Assembly: GCA_900551015.1 (NCBI GenBank)
Contig: URUI01000001.1
Location: 1-64,000, forward strand
Direction: 5' to 3'
Length of the DNA stretch: 64,000 bases
Source of the DNA: an uncultured Collinsella sp.
GTDB lineage: Bacteria > Actinomycetota > Coriobacteriia > Coriobacteriales > Coriobacteriaceae
The position numbers and the translations under genes were made by a program. The notes beneath the pieces are model-generated. The model had not been told where the DNA came from. It was given only the letters and a program-made list of their open reading frames with translations, and did not search any database. Within the stretch, counting starts at the first letter, position 1. Every line of letters starts with the position of its first letter. Positions 37,967 through 46,104 of the stretch are shown one piece after another.

Positions 37967-38865
37967 TACAGCACGCCTCCGATCATCAGCAGCAGCTGCG
38001 CGGTAATGCAGCCAAAGATAAGCGAATCGCTACGGTCGAGCATGCCGCCGTGGCCCGGGATAAGATTGCCGGAATCTTTGACGCCCACACCGCGCTTGAT
38101 ACGCGACTCGATGAGGTCGCCGATAACGCCCAGGATGGAGACGACCACGCCGCACAGCAGTGCATAGGGCAGGCTCAGCTTATAGAAGTGCGTCGCCCAC
38201 AGGATGAGCCAGATCAAGACAGAGCCCAAAATGCCGCCGACAAAGCCTTCCCAGCTCTTTTTGGGAGAGATCTTGGGGACCATCTTATGCTTGCCGATGC
38301 GGCTGCCCACGATGTAGGCAAACGAGTCGGAGACCCAAAGGGACGCGCAAACGCCCACCGAAAGCAGGGCGCCGGCAAAACCGGGCACGGCATCGCGCAG
38401 CAGCACGATAGCCGACAGCATAAAGCCAGTGTAGATAGGGCCCATGAGCGTCACGGCAACGTCAGAGATGCGAGTACGCGGAGACCAGACATACCAGATA
38501 CCAACCGCAAGCATCAAAGCGAACAGCAGGGCGTTCAACAGCAGCGAATCGCCCAGTGCCGAGAGCGGAAAGAGTACGGCGGCAGCGATTCCAAGGCGCT
38601 CATTGGCAACCTTGCCGTCGAGCCTCGTCATGCGGAAGAACTCATAGCAGCACAGACCGCTCATGACGGACACGAAGATGGCCGTGGGAACAATACCCAA
38701 AACCAGGCACAGGATAAAGACAACAGCATAGACGATACCGGCGGCGGCACGGGTGATGAAGCCCGCCAGCCACGAACCGGAGCCGCTCTTCGCTGCAGGC
38801 GCTCCTGCAGTGGCAGCCTTACGCGCGGACGTCGCGGAAGTAGGCGCCTTGGGACGTTCGGACAC
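37966..38865 (-). CDS. cdsA: Phosphatidate cytidylyltransferase
   Basis: Makes CDP-diacylglycerol, the precursor of all phospholipids. It has a polar Ala/Lys-rich N-terminus (about 35 residues), then about eight hydrophobic segments. The C-terminal family signature is seen in SRIKRGVGVKDSGNLIPGHGGMLDRSDS. The 299-residue length is normal. The start is GTG with GGAGG seven bases upstream. Confidence 0.95.
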   Translation of the reverse strand: MSERPKAPTSATSARKAATAGAPAAKSGSGSWLAGFITRAAAGIVYAVVFILCLVLGIVPTAIFVSVMSGLCCYEFFRMTRLDGKVANERLGIAAAVLFPLSALGDSLLLNALLFALMLAVGIWYVWSPRTRISDVAVTLMGPIYTGFMLSAIVLLRDAVPGFAGALLSVGVCASLWVSDSFAYIVGSRIGKHKMVPKISPKKSWEGFVGGILGSVLIWLILWATHFYKLSLPYALLCGVVVSILGVIGDLIESRIKRGVGVKDSGNLIPGHGGMLDRSDSLIFGCITAQLLLMIGGVL

Positions 38866-38867
38866 GA

Positions 38868-39662
38868 TTAAGCCTCCTCGGTCTTACTCAGTCCACCAAA
38901 CCTACGGTCGCGACCCTGGAAGGCCAAAATGGCCTCGACAAGGCCCCAACGATCAAAATCGGGCCAATAGGTATCGGTGACATAGAACTCGGAATAGGCA
39001 ACCTGCCACAGCAGATAGTTCGAAAGACGCAACTCGCCAGAAGTGCGAATCACGAGCTCCGGATCGGGAAGACCGGCGGTGTAGAGGTGAGAAGCCACCA
39101 TGTCGTCATCAATTGCGGCAGGATCGATCTTACCGGCAGCCGCATCGAGCGCGATCTGACGGACAGCGCGGGTGATCTCGGCACGGGCACCGTAGTTAAC
39201 GGCCAGCGCCAACGTCATACCGGTATGGTCGGCGCACTCGGCAAGGCCGCGCTCAAAGACGTCGCGGGTCTTCTTGGGCAGCGCGGTAATATCGCCCAAA
39301 AAGACAACGCGAACATTCTCGCGCTTAAGCAGCGGCAGCTCATCGATAAACGTCTTGGCAAACAGGTGCATCAGAACGTTGACTTCGTGCTGCGGGCGAT
39401 TCCAGTTCTCGGTCGAAAACGCATAGGCCGAAAGCACGTCGACGCCCAGACGCACGCAGGCGGTAATGATCTCGCGCAGCGAGACGATGCCGGCCTTGTG
39501 GCCTTCGGTGCGGGCAAGACCGCGCGCTGTGGCCCAACGGCCGTTGCCGTCCATGATGCACGAAATATGGTGCGGAATGTTATTGAGGTCAAGGTCGGAA
39601 AAACCGACGCCCGCAGGGGCGTCGGCAAAGTACTCGACCAGTTTATGCTCGTCGTATTGCAC
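38868..39662 (-). CDS. uppS: Undecaprenyl diphosphate synthase (cis-prenyltransferase)
   Basis: Elongates farnesyl diphosphate with IPP to the cell-wall lipid carrier. The active-site motif CIMDGNGRWATARG, catalytic Asp included, is at about residues 35-48, and the C-terminal RTSGELRLSNYLLWQ is present. The length is 264 residues. The start is GTG with GGAG upstream; it lies one base after the frr stop. Confidence 0.96.
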   Translation of the reverse strand: MQYDEHKLVEYFADAPAGVGFSDLDLNNIPHHISCIMDGNGRWATARGLARTEGHKAGIVSLREIITACVRLGVDVLSAYAFSTENWNRPQHEVNVLMHLFAKTFIDELPLLKRENVRVVFLGDITALPKKTRDVFERGLAECADHTGMTLALAVNYGARAEITRAVRQIALDAAAGKIDPAAIDDDMVASHLYTAGLPDPELVIRTSGELRLSNYLLWQVAYSEFYVTDTYWPDFDRWGLVEAILAFQGRDRRFGGLSKTEEA

Positions 39663-39663
39663 C

Positions 39664-40200
39664 TTAGATCTCCATGACCTCGGCTTCTTTTTCCTTCAGA
39701 AGCTCCTCGACCTTGGCAACATACTCATCGGTATGCTTCTGGACCTTGGCCTGCTCGCGACGGACATCGTCCTCGGTGAGCTCCTCGTCGCGCTCGAGCT
39801 TGTTGTTAAAGTCGCGGCGGATGTTGCGGATGGAGACCTTGGCCTGCTCGGCGTACTCGCGGCACTCCTTAACGAGCTCGCGACGACGCTCCTCGGTGGG
39901 AGCCGGGAACGGCAGACGCACGACGGTACCATCGGAATTGGGGGTAATGCCCAGGTCGGAGGCACCGATGGCCTTGACGATGGCATTGATGAGTGCCTTG
40001 TCCCACGGCTCGATAAGCAGCATGTGGGCCTCGGGGGTCTTAACGGCGGCAACCTGCGTGACGGGCGTGGGAACACCGTAGTAGTCGACGGTGATGTCGG
40101 AAAGGATGTTGGCGTTAGCGCGGCCAGTGCGGACCTTGGAGAAGTTGTGCTTGAGGGACTCGAGTGACTTGTCCATGTGGGCGGTGATGTTCTCTGCCAT
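39664..40200 (-). CDS. frr: Ribosome recycling factor
   Basis: Splits post-termination ribosomes together with EF-G. The 178-residue protein shows KVRTGRANANILSDITVDYYG and TPNSDGTVVRLPFPAPTEERR, highly typical. It is a little shorter than the 185 of many bacteria because of a compact N-terminus. It sits two bases after pyrH. Confidence 0.97.
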   Translation of the reverse strand: MAENITAHMDKSLESLKHNFSKVRTGRANANILSDITVDYYGVPTPVTQVAAVKTPEAHMLLIEPWDKALINAIVKAIGASDLGITPNSDGTVVRLPFPAPTEERRRELVKECREYAEQAKVSIRNIRRDFNNKLERDEELTEDDVRREQAKVQKHTDEYVAKVEELLKEKEAEVMEI

Positions 40201-40202
40201 GC

Positions 40203-40925
40203 TTAATCCTCCTGATAGACGAGCGTGCCGACGGGCTCACCCGCGAGCGCGCGCTTGACGGTGTCCTCGCCATCGATGTTGAGGACCAAAATGGGCATAC
40301 GGTTGTCCTGGCAAAGAGCCGTAGCCGTGGAATCCATAACCTGCAGACCGCGAACGAGCACCTCGTGATAGGTGATCTTGTCAAATCGGACGGCGTCGGC
40401 GCACTTGACGGGATCCTTGTCGTAGATGCCATCAACCTTGGTGGCTTTAATCAGAATCTCGGCACCGATCTCGCAGGCGCGAAGGGACGCAGCGGTGTCA
40501 GTCGTAAAGTACGGATTACCCGATCCGGCGGCGAAGATAACGACGTTGCCCTTGGACAGATGGTTGATGGCACGGCGGCGAATATAGGGCTCGCAGATCT
40601 CGTTCATCTGGATAGCGCTCATCACGCGGCAGGGAACATCGTTGTGCTCGAAGGCATCCTGCAGGGCAAGCGCATTCATAACGGTAGCGAGCATGCCCAT
40701 GTAATCGGCCTGGGCGCGCTCCATACCACCGGCAGCACCGGCCATGCCGCGGAAAATGTTGCCGCCGCCGACAACGACGCCGACCTCATGACCAAAGGCG
40801 AGCAGCTCCTTGACCTGCTTGGCAAGATGATCGGTAACCTTGGGGTCGATGCCGTAGTTGCCATCGCCCATCAGCGCTTCGCCGGAGAGCTTCAGAAGCA
40901 CGCGTTTATATCGGATGTCGGACAA
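40203..40925 (-). CDS. pyrH: Uridylate kinase
   Basis: Bacterial UMP kinase of the amino-acid-kinase fold, hexameric and unrelated to eukaryotic UMP/CMP kinase. KLSGEALMG (residues 13-21) and GGGNIFRG are conserved; the length is 240. The start is TTG with GGAGG six bases upstream. First gene of an operon that runs to proS. The minus strand has TATTAT about 35 bases upstream as a possible -10. The terminator of tsf lies just before it. Confidence 0.96.
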   Translation of the reverse strand: MSDIRYKRVLLKLSGEALMGDGNYGIDPKVTDHLAKQVKELLAFGHEVGVVVGGGNIFRGMAGAAGGMERAQADYMGMLATVMNALALQDAFEHNDVPCRVMSAIQMNEICEPYIRRRAINHLSKGNVVIFAAGSGNPYFTTDTAASLRACEIGAEILIKATKVDGIYDKDPVKCADAVRFDKITYHEVLVRGLQVMDSTATALCQDNRMPILVLNIDGEDTVKRALAGEPVGTLVYQED

Positions 40926-40984
40926 AGCGATCCTCCTTTAATTAGACTCACAACATAATATCAAAGGCTCAACGGGGAGCCATG

Positions 40985-41019
40985 AAAAAGCAGGCTGTGA
41001 GTAAAACCCACAGCCTGCT
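40985..41019 (-). terminator. Intrinsic terminator of rpsB-tsf
   Basis: AGCAGGCTGTG (40989-40999) pairs with CACAGCCTGCT (41009-41019), followed on the minus strand by TTTTT. Confidence 0.9.
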
Positions 41020-41042
41020 CATTACCAGCTACAAGAGCTTAT

Positions 41043-41912
41043 TTACTCGCCACGGACCAGACGGTCAAAGGCAACGACGGTAATGGTGTCGCCGAGCTCC
41101 TTGGAGACCTGCTCAGCGTACTTCTTGATGGTGAGGGAGCTGTCCTTGATGAACTCCTGCTCGGTGAGCACGGACTGCTTGTAGAACTTCTCCAGACGGC
41201 CAACAGCCATCTTCTCCTGGATAGCCTCGGGCTTGCCGGACTCGGCAGCCTGAGCCATGTAGATCTGCTTCTCGTGCTCGACGGTCTCGGCCGGAACCTG
41301 ATCGCGGGTAGCGCAGATCGGGGCGACGGCGGCAACCTGAAGGGCAACGTCATGAGCAAAGGTCTTGAAGGACTCAGCCTGAGCGGTCTCGGCCTTCTCG
41401 AAAGCGAACTCGACGAGCACGCCGATCTTACCACCCATGTGGATGTAAGAAGCGAGAGCGCCGTTCTCAGCCTTGCGCGCGGCGAAACGAGAAATCTTCA
41501 TGTTCTCGCCCATGATATGAATCATCTCGGTGAGCTCGGAGGAAACGGTCTCCTCGCCCATCGGCTTCTCGAGCAGAGCGTGGACGTCAGCGGGCTCGGT
41601 GGTAGCGACAACCTCAGCGACCTTGGAAGCAAAGCCGGTGAACTTGGCGTTGGAGCCGACGAAGTCGGTCTCGCAGGAGAGCTCGAGCAGAGCGCCGGAC
41701 TTGCCGTCCTCGGAGACGAACGCGGCGACAGCGCCCTCGTTGGTCTCACGGCCAGCCTTCTTGGCAGCCTTGGCGAGGCCGTTCTTGCGCAGAACGTCGA
41801 CAGCGGCGTCCATGTCGCCGTCAGCCTCGACGAGAGCCTTCTTGCACTCCATCATCGGGGAGTCGGTCATCTCGCGGAGCTGCTTGACCATAGCGGCGGT
41901 AATCTGGGCCAT
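41043..41912 (-). CDS. tsf: Elongation factor Ts
   Basis: Nucleotide exchange factor for EF-Tu. The N-terminal UBA-like domain has VKQLREMTDSPMMECKKAL (the TDxPMMxCKKAL motif). Two core subdomains follow. The 289-residue length is normal. The chosen ATG (MAQITAA) has AAAGGAA upstream; the five-residue-longer frame begins at the Shine-Dalgarno itself. Follows rpsB by 45 bases. Confidence 0.97.
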   Translation of the reverse strand: MAQITAAMVKQLREMTDSPMMECKKALVEADGDMDAAVDVLRKNGLAKAAKKAGRETNEGAVAAFVSEDGKSGALLELSCETDFVGSNAKFTGFASKVAEVVATTEPADVHALLEKPMGEETVSSELTEMIHIMGENMKISRFAARKAENGALASYIHMGGKIGVLVEFAFEKAETAQAESFKTFAHDVALQVAAVAPICATRDQVPAETVEHEKQIYMAQAAESGKPEAIQEKMAVGRLEKFYKQSVLTEQEFIKDSSLTIKKYAEQVSKELGDTITVVAFDRLVRGE

Positions 41913-41957
41913 TGTGGTTCCTTTCAAAGAGATGAAAAAGAATGAACTAAGACTGAT

Positions 41958-42686
41958 TTACTCGGCCTTGGGCTCAGCGGCCATCTCGGCCTCGGAGACC
42001 TGCTCCTTGCCGGAGCCAGCGAGGCAGGCGTCAGCCATGAGCTCGCACATAAGGGTGACAGCGGAGATAGCGTCATCGTTGCAGGGGATGCCGTACTCGA
42101 CCTCGTCGGGATCGGAGTTGGTGTCGATCAGGGCGACGACGGGGATGTTCAGGCGCTGAGCCTCCTTGATGGCGTTCTCCTCGCGCTTGGTGTCGATGAC
42201 GAAGAGAGCCTGGGGCAGACCCTTCATGTCGCGGGCGCCACCGAGGTTGGTCTGAAGCTTGGTGAGCTCCTTACCGAGCACAGCCTGCTCCTTCTTGGGG
42301 AGCACTGCCATGCGGCCGTCCTCGACCATGGCCTCGAGCTCCTCCATGCGGTTGATGCGGGAGCGGATGGTGACGAAGTTGGTCAGCATGCCGCCGAGCC
42401 AACGCTGGTTGATGTAAGGCATGTTGGCGCGCTCAGCGGCGTTCTTAACGGCCTCCTGAGCCTGCTTCTTAGTGCCGACGAACAGCACGTTGCCACCCTT
42501 GGCGACGTTCTTGACGAAGGTGTAGGCCTGGTCGGCGTCGAGGATGGTCTGCTTGAGGTCGAGGATGTAGATGCCGTTGCGCTCACCGAAGATGAACGGC
42601 TTCATCTTGGGGTTCCAGCGACGGGTCTGGTGACCGAAGTGGCAGCCGGCCTCGAGCAGGGTGCGGATATTAATCTTGGTAGCCAT
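41958..42686 (-). CDS. rpsB: 30S ribosomal protein S2
   Basis: S2 is added late to the 30S head-body junction. The 242-residue protein begins [28 protein letters not shown] and contains GGMLTNF and LIDTNSDP. The acidic C-terminal tail is short. The ATG has AGGAGG. A 135-base structured leader and a strong promoter precede it, so autoregulation by S2 is plausible, as known in other bacteria. Confidence 0.97.
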   Translation of the reverse strand: MATKINIRTLLEAGCHFGHQTRRWNPKMKPFIFGERNGIYILDLKQTILDADQAYTFVKNVAKGGNVLFVGTKKQAQEAVKNAAERANMPYINQRWLGGMLTNFVTIRSRINRMEELEAMVEDGRMAVLPKKEQAVLGKELTKLQTNLGGARDMKGLPQALFVIDTKREENAIKEAQRLNIPVVALIDTNSDPDEVEYGIPCNDDAISAVTLMCELMADACLAGSGKEQVSEAEMAAEPKAE

Positions 42687-42821
42687 GTTAAACCTCCTGT
42701 GGTTTGCCTCCGCGCGGGGTCATCCTCCAAAACCAACCCGGACATGTGCTACCAAAGCCCGGGCACCACGGTATGAAGTAGCCGCGCGTGCGTGATAAAA
42801 ACCTGTTGCCGTGAAGCAACC
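42687..42821 (-). promoter_or_regulatory. Structured 5' leader of rpsB
   Basis: The expected transcript leader folds into at least three stems: GTTGC-TTCACG-GCAAC (near 42803-42818), CCCGG with CCGGG (near 42735-42765), and TGGTTT with AAACCA enclosing a C/G-rich loop just before the Shine-Dalgarno. No ORF is evident. Likely an S2 autoregulatory leader; the class is not one I can name. Confidence 0.5.
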
Positions 42822-42827
42822 CGATGA

Positions 42828-42856
42828 ATGATAGCAGGATTGCCTCTTCCTGCCAA
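42828..42856 (-). promoter_or_regulatory. Promoter of rpsB-tsf
   Basis: TTGGCA (42851-42856), a 17-base spacer and TGC-TATCAT (-10 at 42828-42833) on the minus strand. Five of six -35 bases match and the -10 is extended: the best promoter in the window. Confidence 0.8.
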
Positions 42857-42902
42857 CCCGCAATCAAAACCACACACCTAAGCGTAACGCGAGCCGCCCA
42901 GC

Positions 42903-43745
42903 TTACTCGCCCCGGGGATGGGCTTGGGCCACGGCGCGCTTAAGCCGGTCGGGCGTGAGATGCGTGTAGATCTGCGTCGTGGATAGGCTCGCATGCCCCA
43001 GCAGCTCTTGAACCGAACGAAGGTCCGCGCCGCCCTCAAGCAGATCGGTCGCAAACGTATGACGCATCGCATGCGGCGCGATGTCGGCCGGAATGCCGGC
43101 GAGCGTCGCCAACATATGGAACCGTCGCCTGAGCATGGCGGCACTCATGCGGTTGCCGCGCACAGATATCAACAGCGGATGGGGACCGTTTACGGCATCG
43201 CGACGCTTTGCCTGCGCAAGCAGCGCCGGTCTCCCCTCCTCGACATAGGTGCGCGTCGCCTCGAGTGCGCGACGATACAGAGGAACGATACGCTCCTTGC
43301 TCCCCTTGCCCCATAGCCGCACCGTGCGCTCGGACCATGAGATGGATTCAACATTGAGCGCCGCAAGCTCTGAGATGCGCGCGCCGGATGCATAAAGAAG
43401 CTCGAGCATCGTCGCATCGCGCAATCCAGCGGGCGTTGCGGTGTCGGGGGCTTGGAGCAGTGCCTCGACCTGCTGGGTCGTCAGCACACCAGGCAGGTCG
43501 CGCGGCAGCTTGGGCGAGGAAATCGCCGAGACCGTATCACCCTCCACGATTCCCTCGGCAGCCATCCAACGATAGAACGACCGAATAGCCGACAAATGTG
43601 CCGCAAGGGTGCGAGGCGCCACCTGCTCGCGCGAAAGCTCGGCCAAATACGCGCGGACGATACGCACGTCGGTCATACGCGCATCGACACCCGTACGCTC
43701 GCACCAGGCAGCAAAGCGCTCCAACCGCGATCCATAGGCCATCAC
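42903..43745 (-). CDS. xerC: Tyrosine recombinase XerC (start unclear)
   Basis: Resolves chromosome dimers at dif. The catalytic set is present in the 280 residues from GTG 43745: ASGARISEL, HAMRHTFATDLLEGG, LLGHASLSTTQIYTH. The core-binding domain is incomplete from that start. In-frame codons from 43823 to 43746 encode DSFIAYIARVEGLSPNTV, which belongs to the family N-terminus, but no ATG, GTG or TTG occurs in frame back to the TAA at 43919. An ATA at 43823 stands nine bases after GGAGG and overlaps the trmFO stop. I list the canonical GTG and expect the real protein to begin upstream. Confidence 0.9.
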   Translation of the reverse strand: MMAYGSRLERFAAWCERTGVDARMTDVRIVRAYLAELSREQVAPRTLAAHLSAIRSFYRWMAAEGIVEGDTVSAISSPKLPRDLPGVLTTQQVEALLQAPDTATPAGLRDATMLELLYASGARISELAALNVESISWSERTVRLWGKGSKERIVPLYRRALEATRTYVEEGRPALLAQAKRRDAVNGPHPLLISVRGNRMSAAMLRRRFHMLATLAGIPADIAPHAMRHTFATDLLEGGADLRSVQELLGHASLSTTQIYTHLTPDRLKRAVAQAHPRGE

Positions 43746-43819
43746 CGTATTGGGAGAGAGCCCCTCGACACGGGCGATGTAGGCGATAAACGAGTCGACG
43801 GTATCGTACAGGTCAAAGG

Positions 43820-45157
43820 CTATGACCGGTCGCCTCCAAACAAGTCGGAACGCGTAGCCAAGTAGACATCGAGGGCCTCGAGGGCGCGATCCGCATAAGC
43901 CTGGTAGCGGTCGCGCTTACTGCGGCGCTTGCCGTCCTCGAGCGGCGGTACCAGGCCAAAATTGACATGCATGGGCTGGTAGCCCACGGTTGCCGGATCG
44001 GTCGCATAGCCCACGAGCGCACCCAGGGCGCCCACGCGCGGCAGTTCGACGGGAGCAACCTCAATGGCCTCGGCATAGGTATTGAGCGCGGCGAGCAAAC
44101 CCGTCGCCACGGCCTCCATGTACCCCTCGGTGCCGGTGATCTGACCGGCGAGGCGCACGCCCGTGCCAGGCACGGCAAAGGTGCCGTCAAGAACGTGCGG
44201 CGCATCGACAAAGGTATTGCGGTGCATGACGCCATAACGGAAGAACTCGGCATTCTCCAAACCGGGAACCATATGGAAGACACGCTTCTGCTCGCCAAAG
44301 GTCAAATTAGTCTGGAAGCCCACCAGGTTATAGGCGGTCTTCTCCTTGTTCTCGGCTCGAAGCTGAATCGCTGCCCAAGGGCGACGGCCGGTTCGCGGGT
44401 CGGTGAGGCCGACGGGCTTCATGGCGCCAAAGCGAATGGCATCCTTGCCGGTGCGGGCGACTTCCTCGGCAGGCTGACAGGCCTGGAACAGGTCGCCGCC
44501 CTCAAAGTCCTTGAGCACCACGCGGTCGGCGGTGGTGAGTGCCCCGATAAAGGCCTCGTACTCCTCCTTGCTGAACGGAGCGTTGAGATAGTCGCCGCTC
44601 CCCTGCTCCTCGTAGCGCGACTGCGAGAACAGCACGTCCATATCGAGCGTGGAGGCATCGACGATTGGCGCGGCAGCGTCAAAGAACGCCAGGGCGTCGC
44701 CACCGACGAGCTTCATGACCTCTTCGCTCAATGCCGGTGAACACAGCGGGCCCGCGGCAATGACCACGTGGCCCTCGGGAATCTGCGTGACCTCGCCGTG
44801 CACGACCTCGATATTGGGTCGGGCGGCAACCTCGGCCTCGACAAGCACGGAAAACGTGACGCGGTCGACCGCCAGGGCACCGCCAGCGGGAACGGCCGCA
44901 CGATGGGCGCAATCGAGCAGCACCGAGCCCATGCGCTCGAGCTCGGCCTTTAGCAGGCCAGCAGCGGAATCCGGACGGGTTGACTTAAACGAATTTGAGC
45001 AGACGAGCTCGGCCAAGTGGTCGGTATGGTGGGCCGGAGAGCTCACCTGGGGACGCATCTCGCACAGCTTTACGGCAAACCCGCGATCTGCCAGCTGGAT
45101 CGCACATTCCGAACCCGCCAAACCGCCACCGATAACCGTCACCTGATCGAACCGCAT
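43820..45157 (-). CDS. trmFO: tRNA (m5U54) methyltransferase TrmFO
   Basis: Folate- and FAD-dependent enzyme making ribothymidine in the T-loop of tRNA. The dinucleotide motif VTVIGGGLAGSECA is at residues 6-19, CSNSFKS holds a conserved Cys, and GLTDPRTGRRPWAAIQLR fits the family. The length is 445 residues. The chosen ATG has AAAGG nine bases upstream. TrmFO is typical of Firmicutes, unlike the SAM-dependent TrmA. The neighbours dprA and xerC are standard, but topA, usually between dprA and trmFO, is absent. Confidence 0.96.
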   Translation of the reverse strand: MRFDQVTVIGGGLAGSECAIQLADRGFAVKLCEMRPQVSSPAHHTDHLAELVCSNSFKSTRPDSAAGLLKAELERMGSVLLDCAHRAAVPAGGALAVDRVTFSVLVEAEVAARPNIEVVHGEVTQIPEGHVVIAAGPLCSPALSEEVMKLVGGDALAFFDAAAPIVDASTLDMDVLFSQSRYEEQGSGDYLNAPFSKEEYEAFIGALTTADRVVLKDFEGGDLFQACQPAEEVARTGKDAIRFGAMKPVGLTDPRTGRRPWAAIQLRAENKEKTAYNLVGFQTNLTFGEQKRVFHMVPGLENAEFFRYGVMHRNTFVDAPHVLDGTFAVPGTGVRLAGQITGTEGYMEAVATGLLAALNTYAEAIEVAPVELPRVGALGALVGYATDPATVGYQPMHVNFGLVPPLEDGKRRSKRDRYQAYADRALEALDVYLATRSDLFGGDRS

Positions 45158-45171
45158 CTGCAAACACCTTT

Positions 45172-46104
45172 CTAATTGACACGCTTTCCATTGTGACCGA
45201 AGGGCGTCTGGGCGTGAAGCGCAAACTTTGAGGGCGCATACCTTCCATCCATCATGCGCTCGATGAGGCCCTCGAGCTCGAGCGAGCCCAAGAGCTTGAG
45301 CACGCCGACAGCATCAAGCGAGACGAGCGCGGCAATGTCGTCGACCTTGAGCGGCGAGGCGATAAGCGCGTGCATCACGGCCTGCTGCGTGGGGTCCAGA
45401 TCGGCAATACCGGGCGCATCGGGACGCGAGTAGCGCAGCGTGCCGTAGATGCGCGAGATAGCCATCTCGATAGATTCCTCGTCGATGATGCAGCAGGCTC
45501 CGTTAGCGATGAGGTAGTTGGTCCCGCGTGACTCGGGCGAAAGGATGGAGCCCGGCACGGCAAGGAGCTCTCGTCCCAAGTCCATAGCAGCCTCCGCCGT
45601 GGAGAACGTACCCGAGGGCATGCCCGCCTCGGAAACAAAGAGCGCCTGCGACAGGGCGGCGATAACGCGATTGCGCCGCGGAAAGGCGAACTTACGCGGT
45701 CCCATACCCCACGGCGAAATCGAAACGACCGCGCCGCCCGTATCGAGTGTGCGCGTGATGAGGCCGGCGCTCGAGCGCGGATAGACAACATCGGCGCCGG
45801 TCCCCAGCACCACGACGTGTTTGCCCCCGGCGTTGACCGCAGCCCAACCCGACGCCTGGTCGCAGCCGACCGCACCGCCCGAGACCACCATCACTCCCGC
45901 CTCAACCGCCACCTTGGCCGCAAGTTCTGCCACGGCGAGACCATACGGCGATGCCTTGCGTGCACCGATGATGGAGAGCGCAGGCGTCGATAACACGGCG
46001 GGGTCGCCACGCACATAGAGGGTCCGGGGCACATCCGGGAGCTCCAAGACGGTCTCGGGATACAACGCATCACCGGGATGCAACTGATAAGTCTCCTCGC
46101 CCAT
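45172..46104 (-). CDS. dprA: DNA processing protein DprA
   Basis: Loads RecA onto incoming single-stranded DNA in transformation. The Rossmann core has SIIGARKASPYG, VVSGGAVGCDQASG, GTGADVVYP and FPRRNRVIAALS. The usual SE.P motif reads SISPWG, so the acidic residue is lost. A C-terminal winged helix (about 245-300) is present and the N-terminal SAM-like domain is missing, giving 310 residues. The ATG has AAGGAGG and shares one base with the comM stop (TAATG). Confidence 0.95.
   Translation of the reverse strand: MGEETYQLHPGDALYPETVLELPDVPRTLYVRGDPAVLSTPALSIIGARKASPYGLAVAELAAKVAVEAGVMVVSGGAVGCDQASGWAAVNAGGKHVVVLGTGADVVYPRSSAGLITRTLDTGGAVVSISPWGMGPRKFAFPRRNRVIAALSQALFVSEAGMPSGTFSTAEAAMDLGRELLAVPGSILSPESRGTNYLIANGACCIIDEESIEMAISRIYGTLRYSRPDAPGIADLDPTQQAVMHALIASPLKVDDIAALVSLDAVGVLKLLGSLELEGLIERMMDGRYAPSKFALHAQTPFGHNGKRVN

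Noticed and set aside
42903..43745. XerC as integrase of a mobile element
   Set aside because: It lies in the conserved dprA-trmFO-xerC-rpsB order with no attachment repeats or cargo genes, so it is the housekeeping recombinase.
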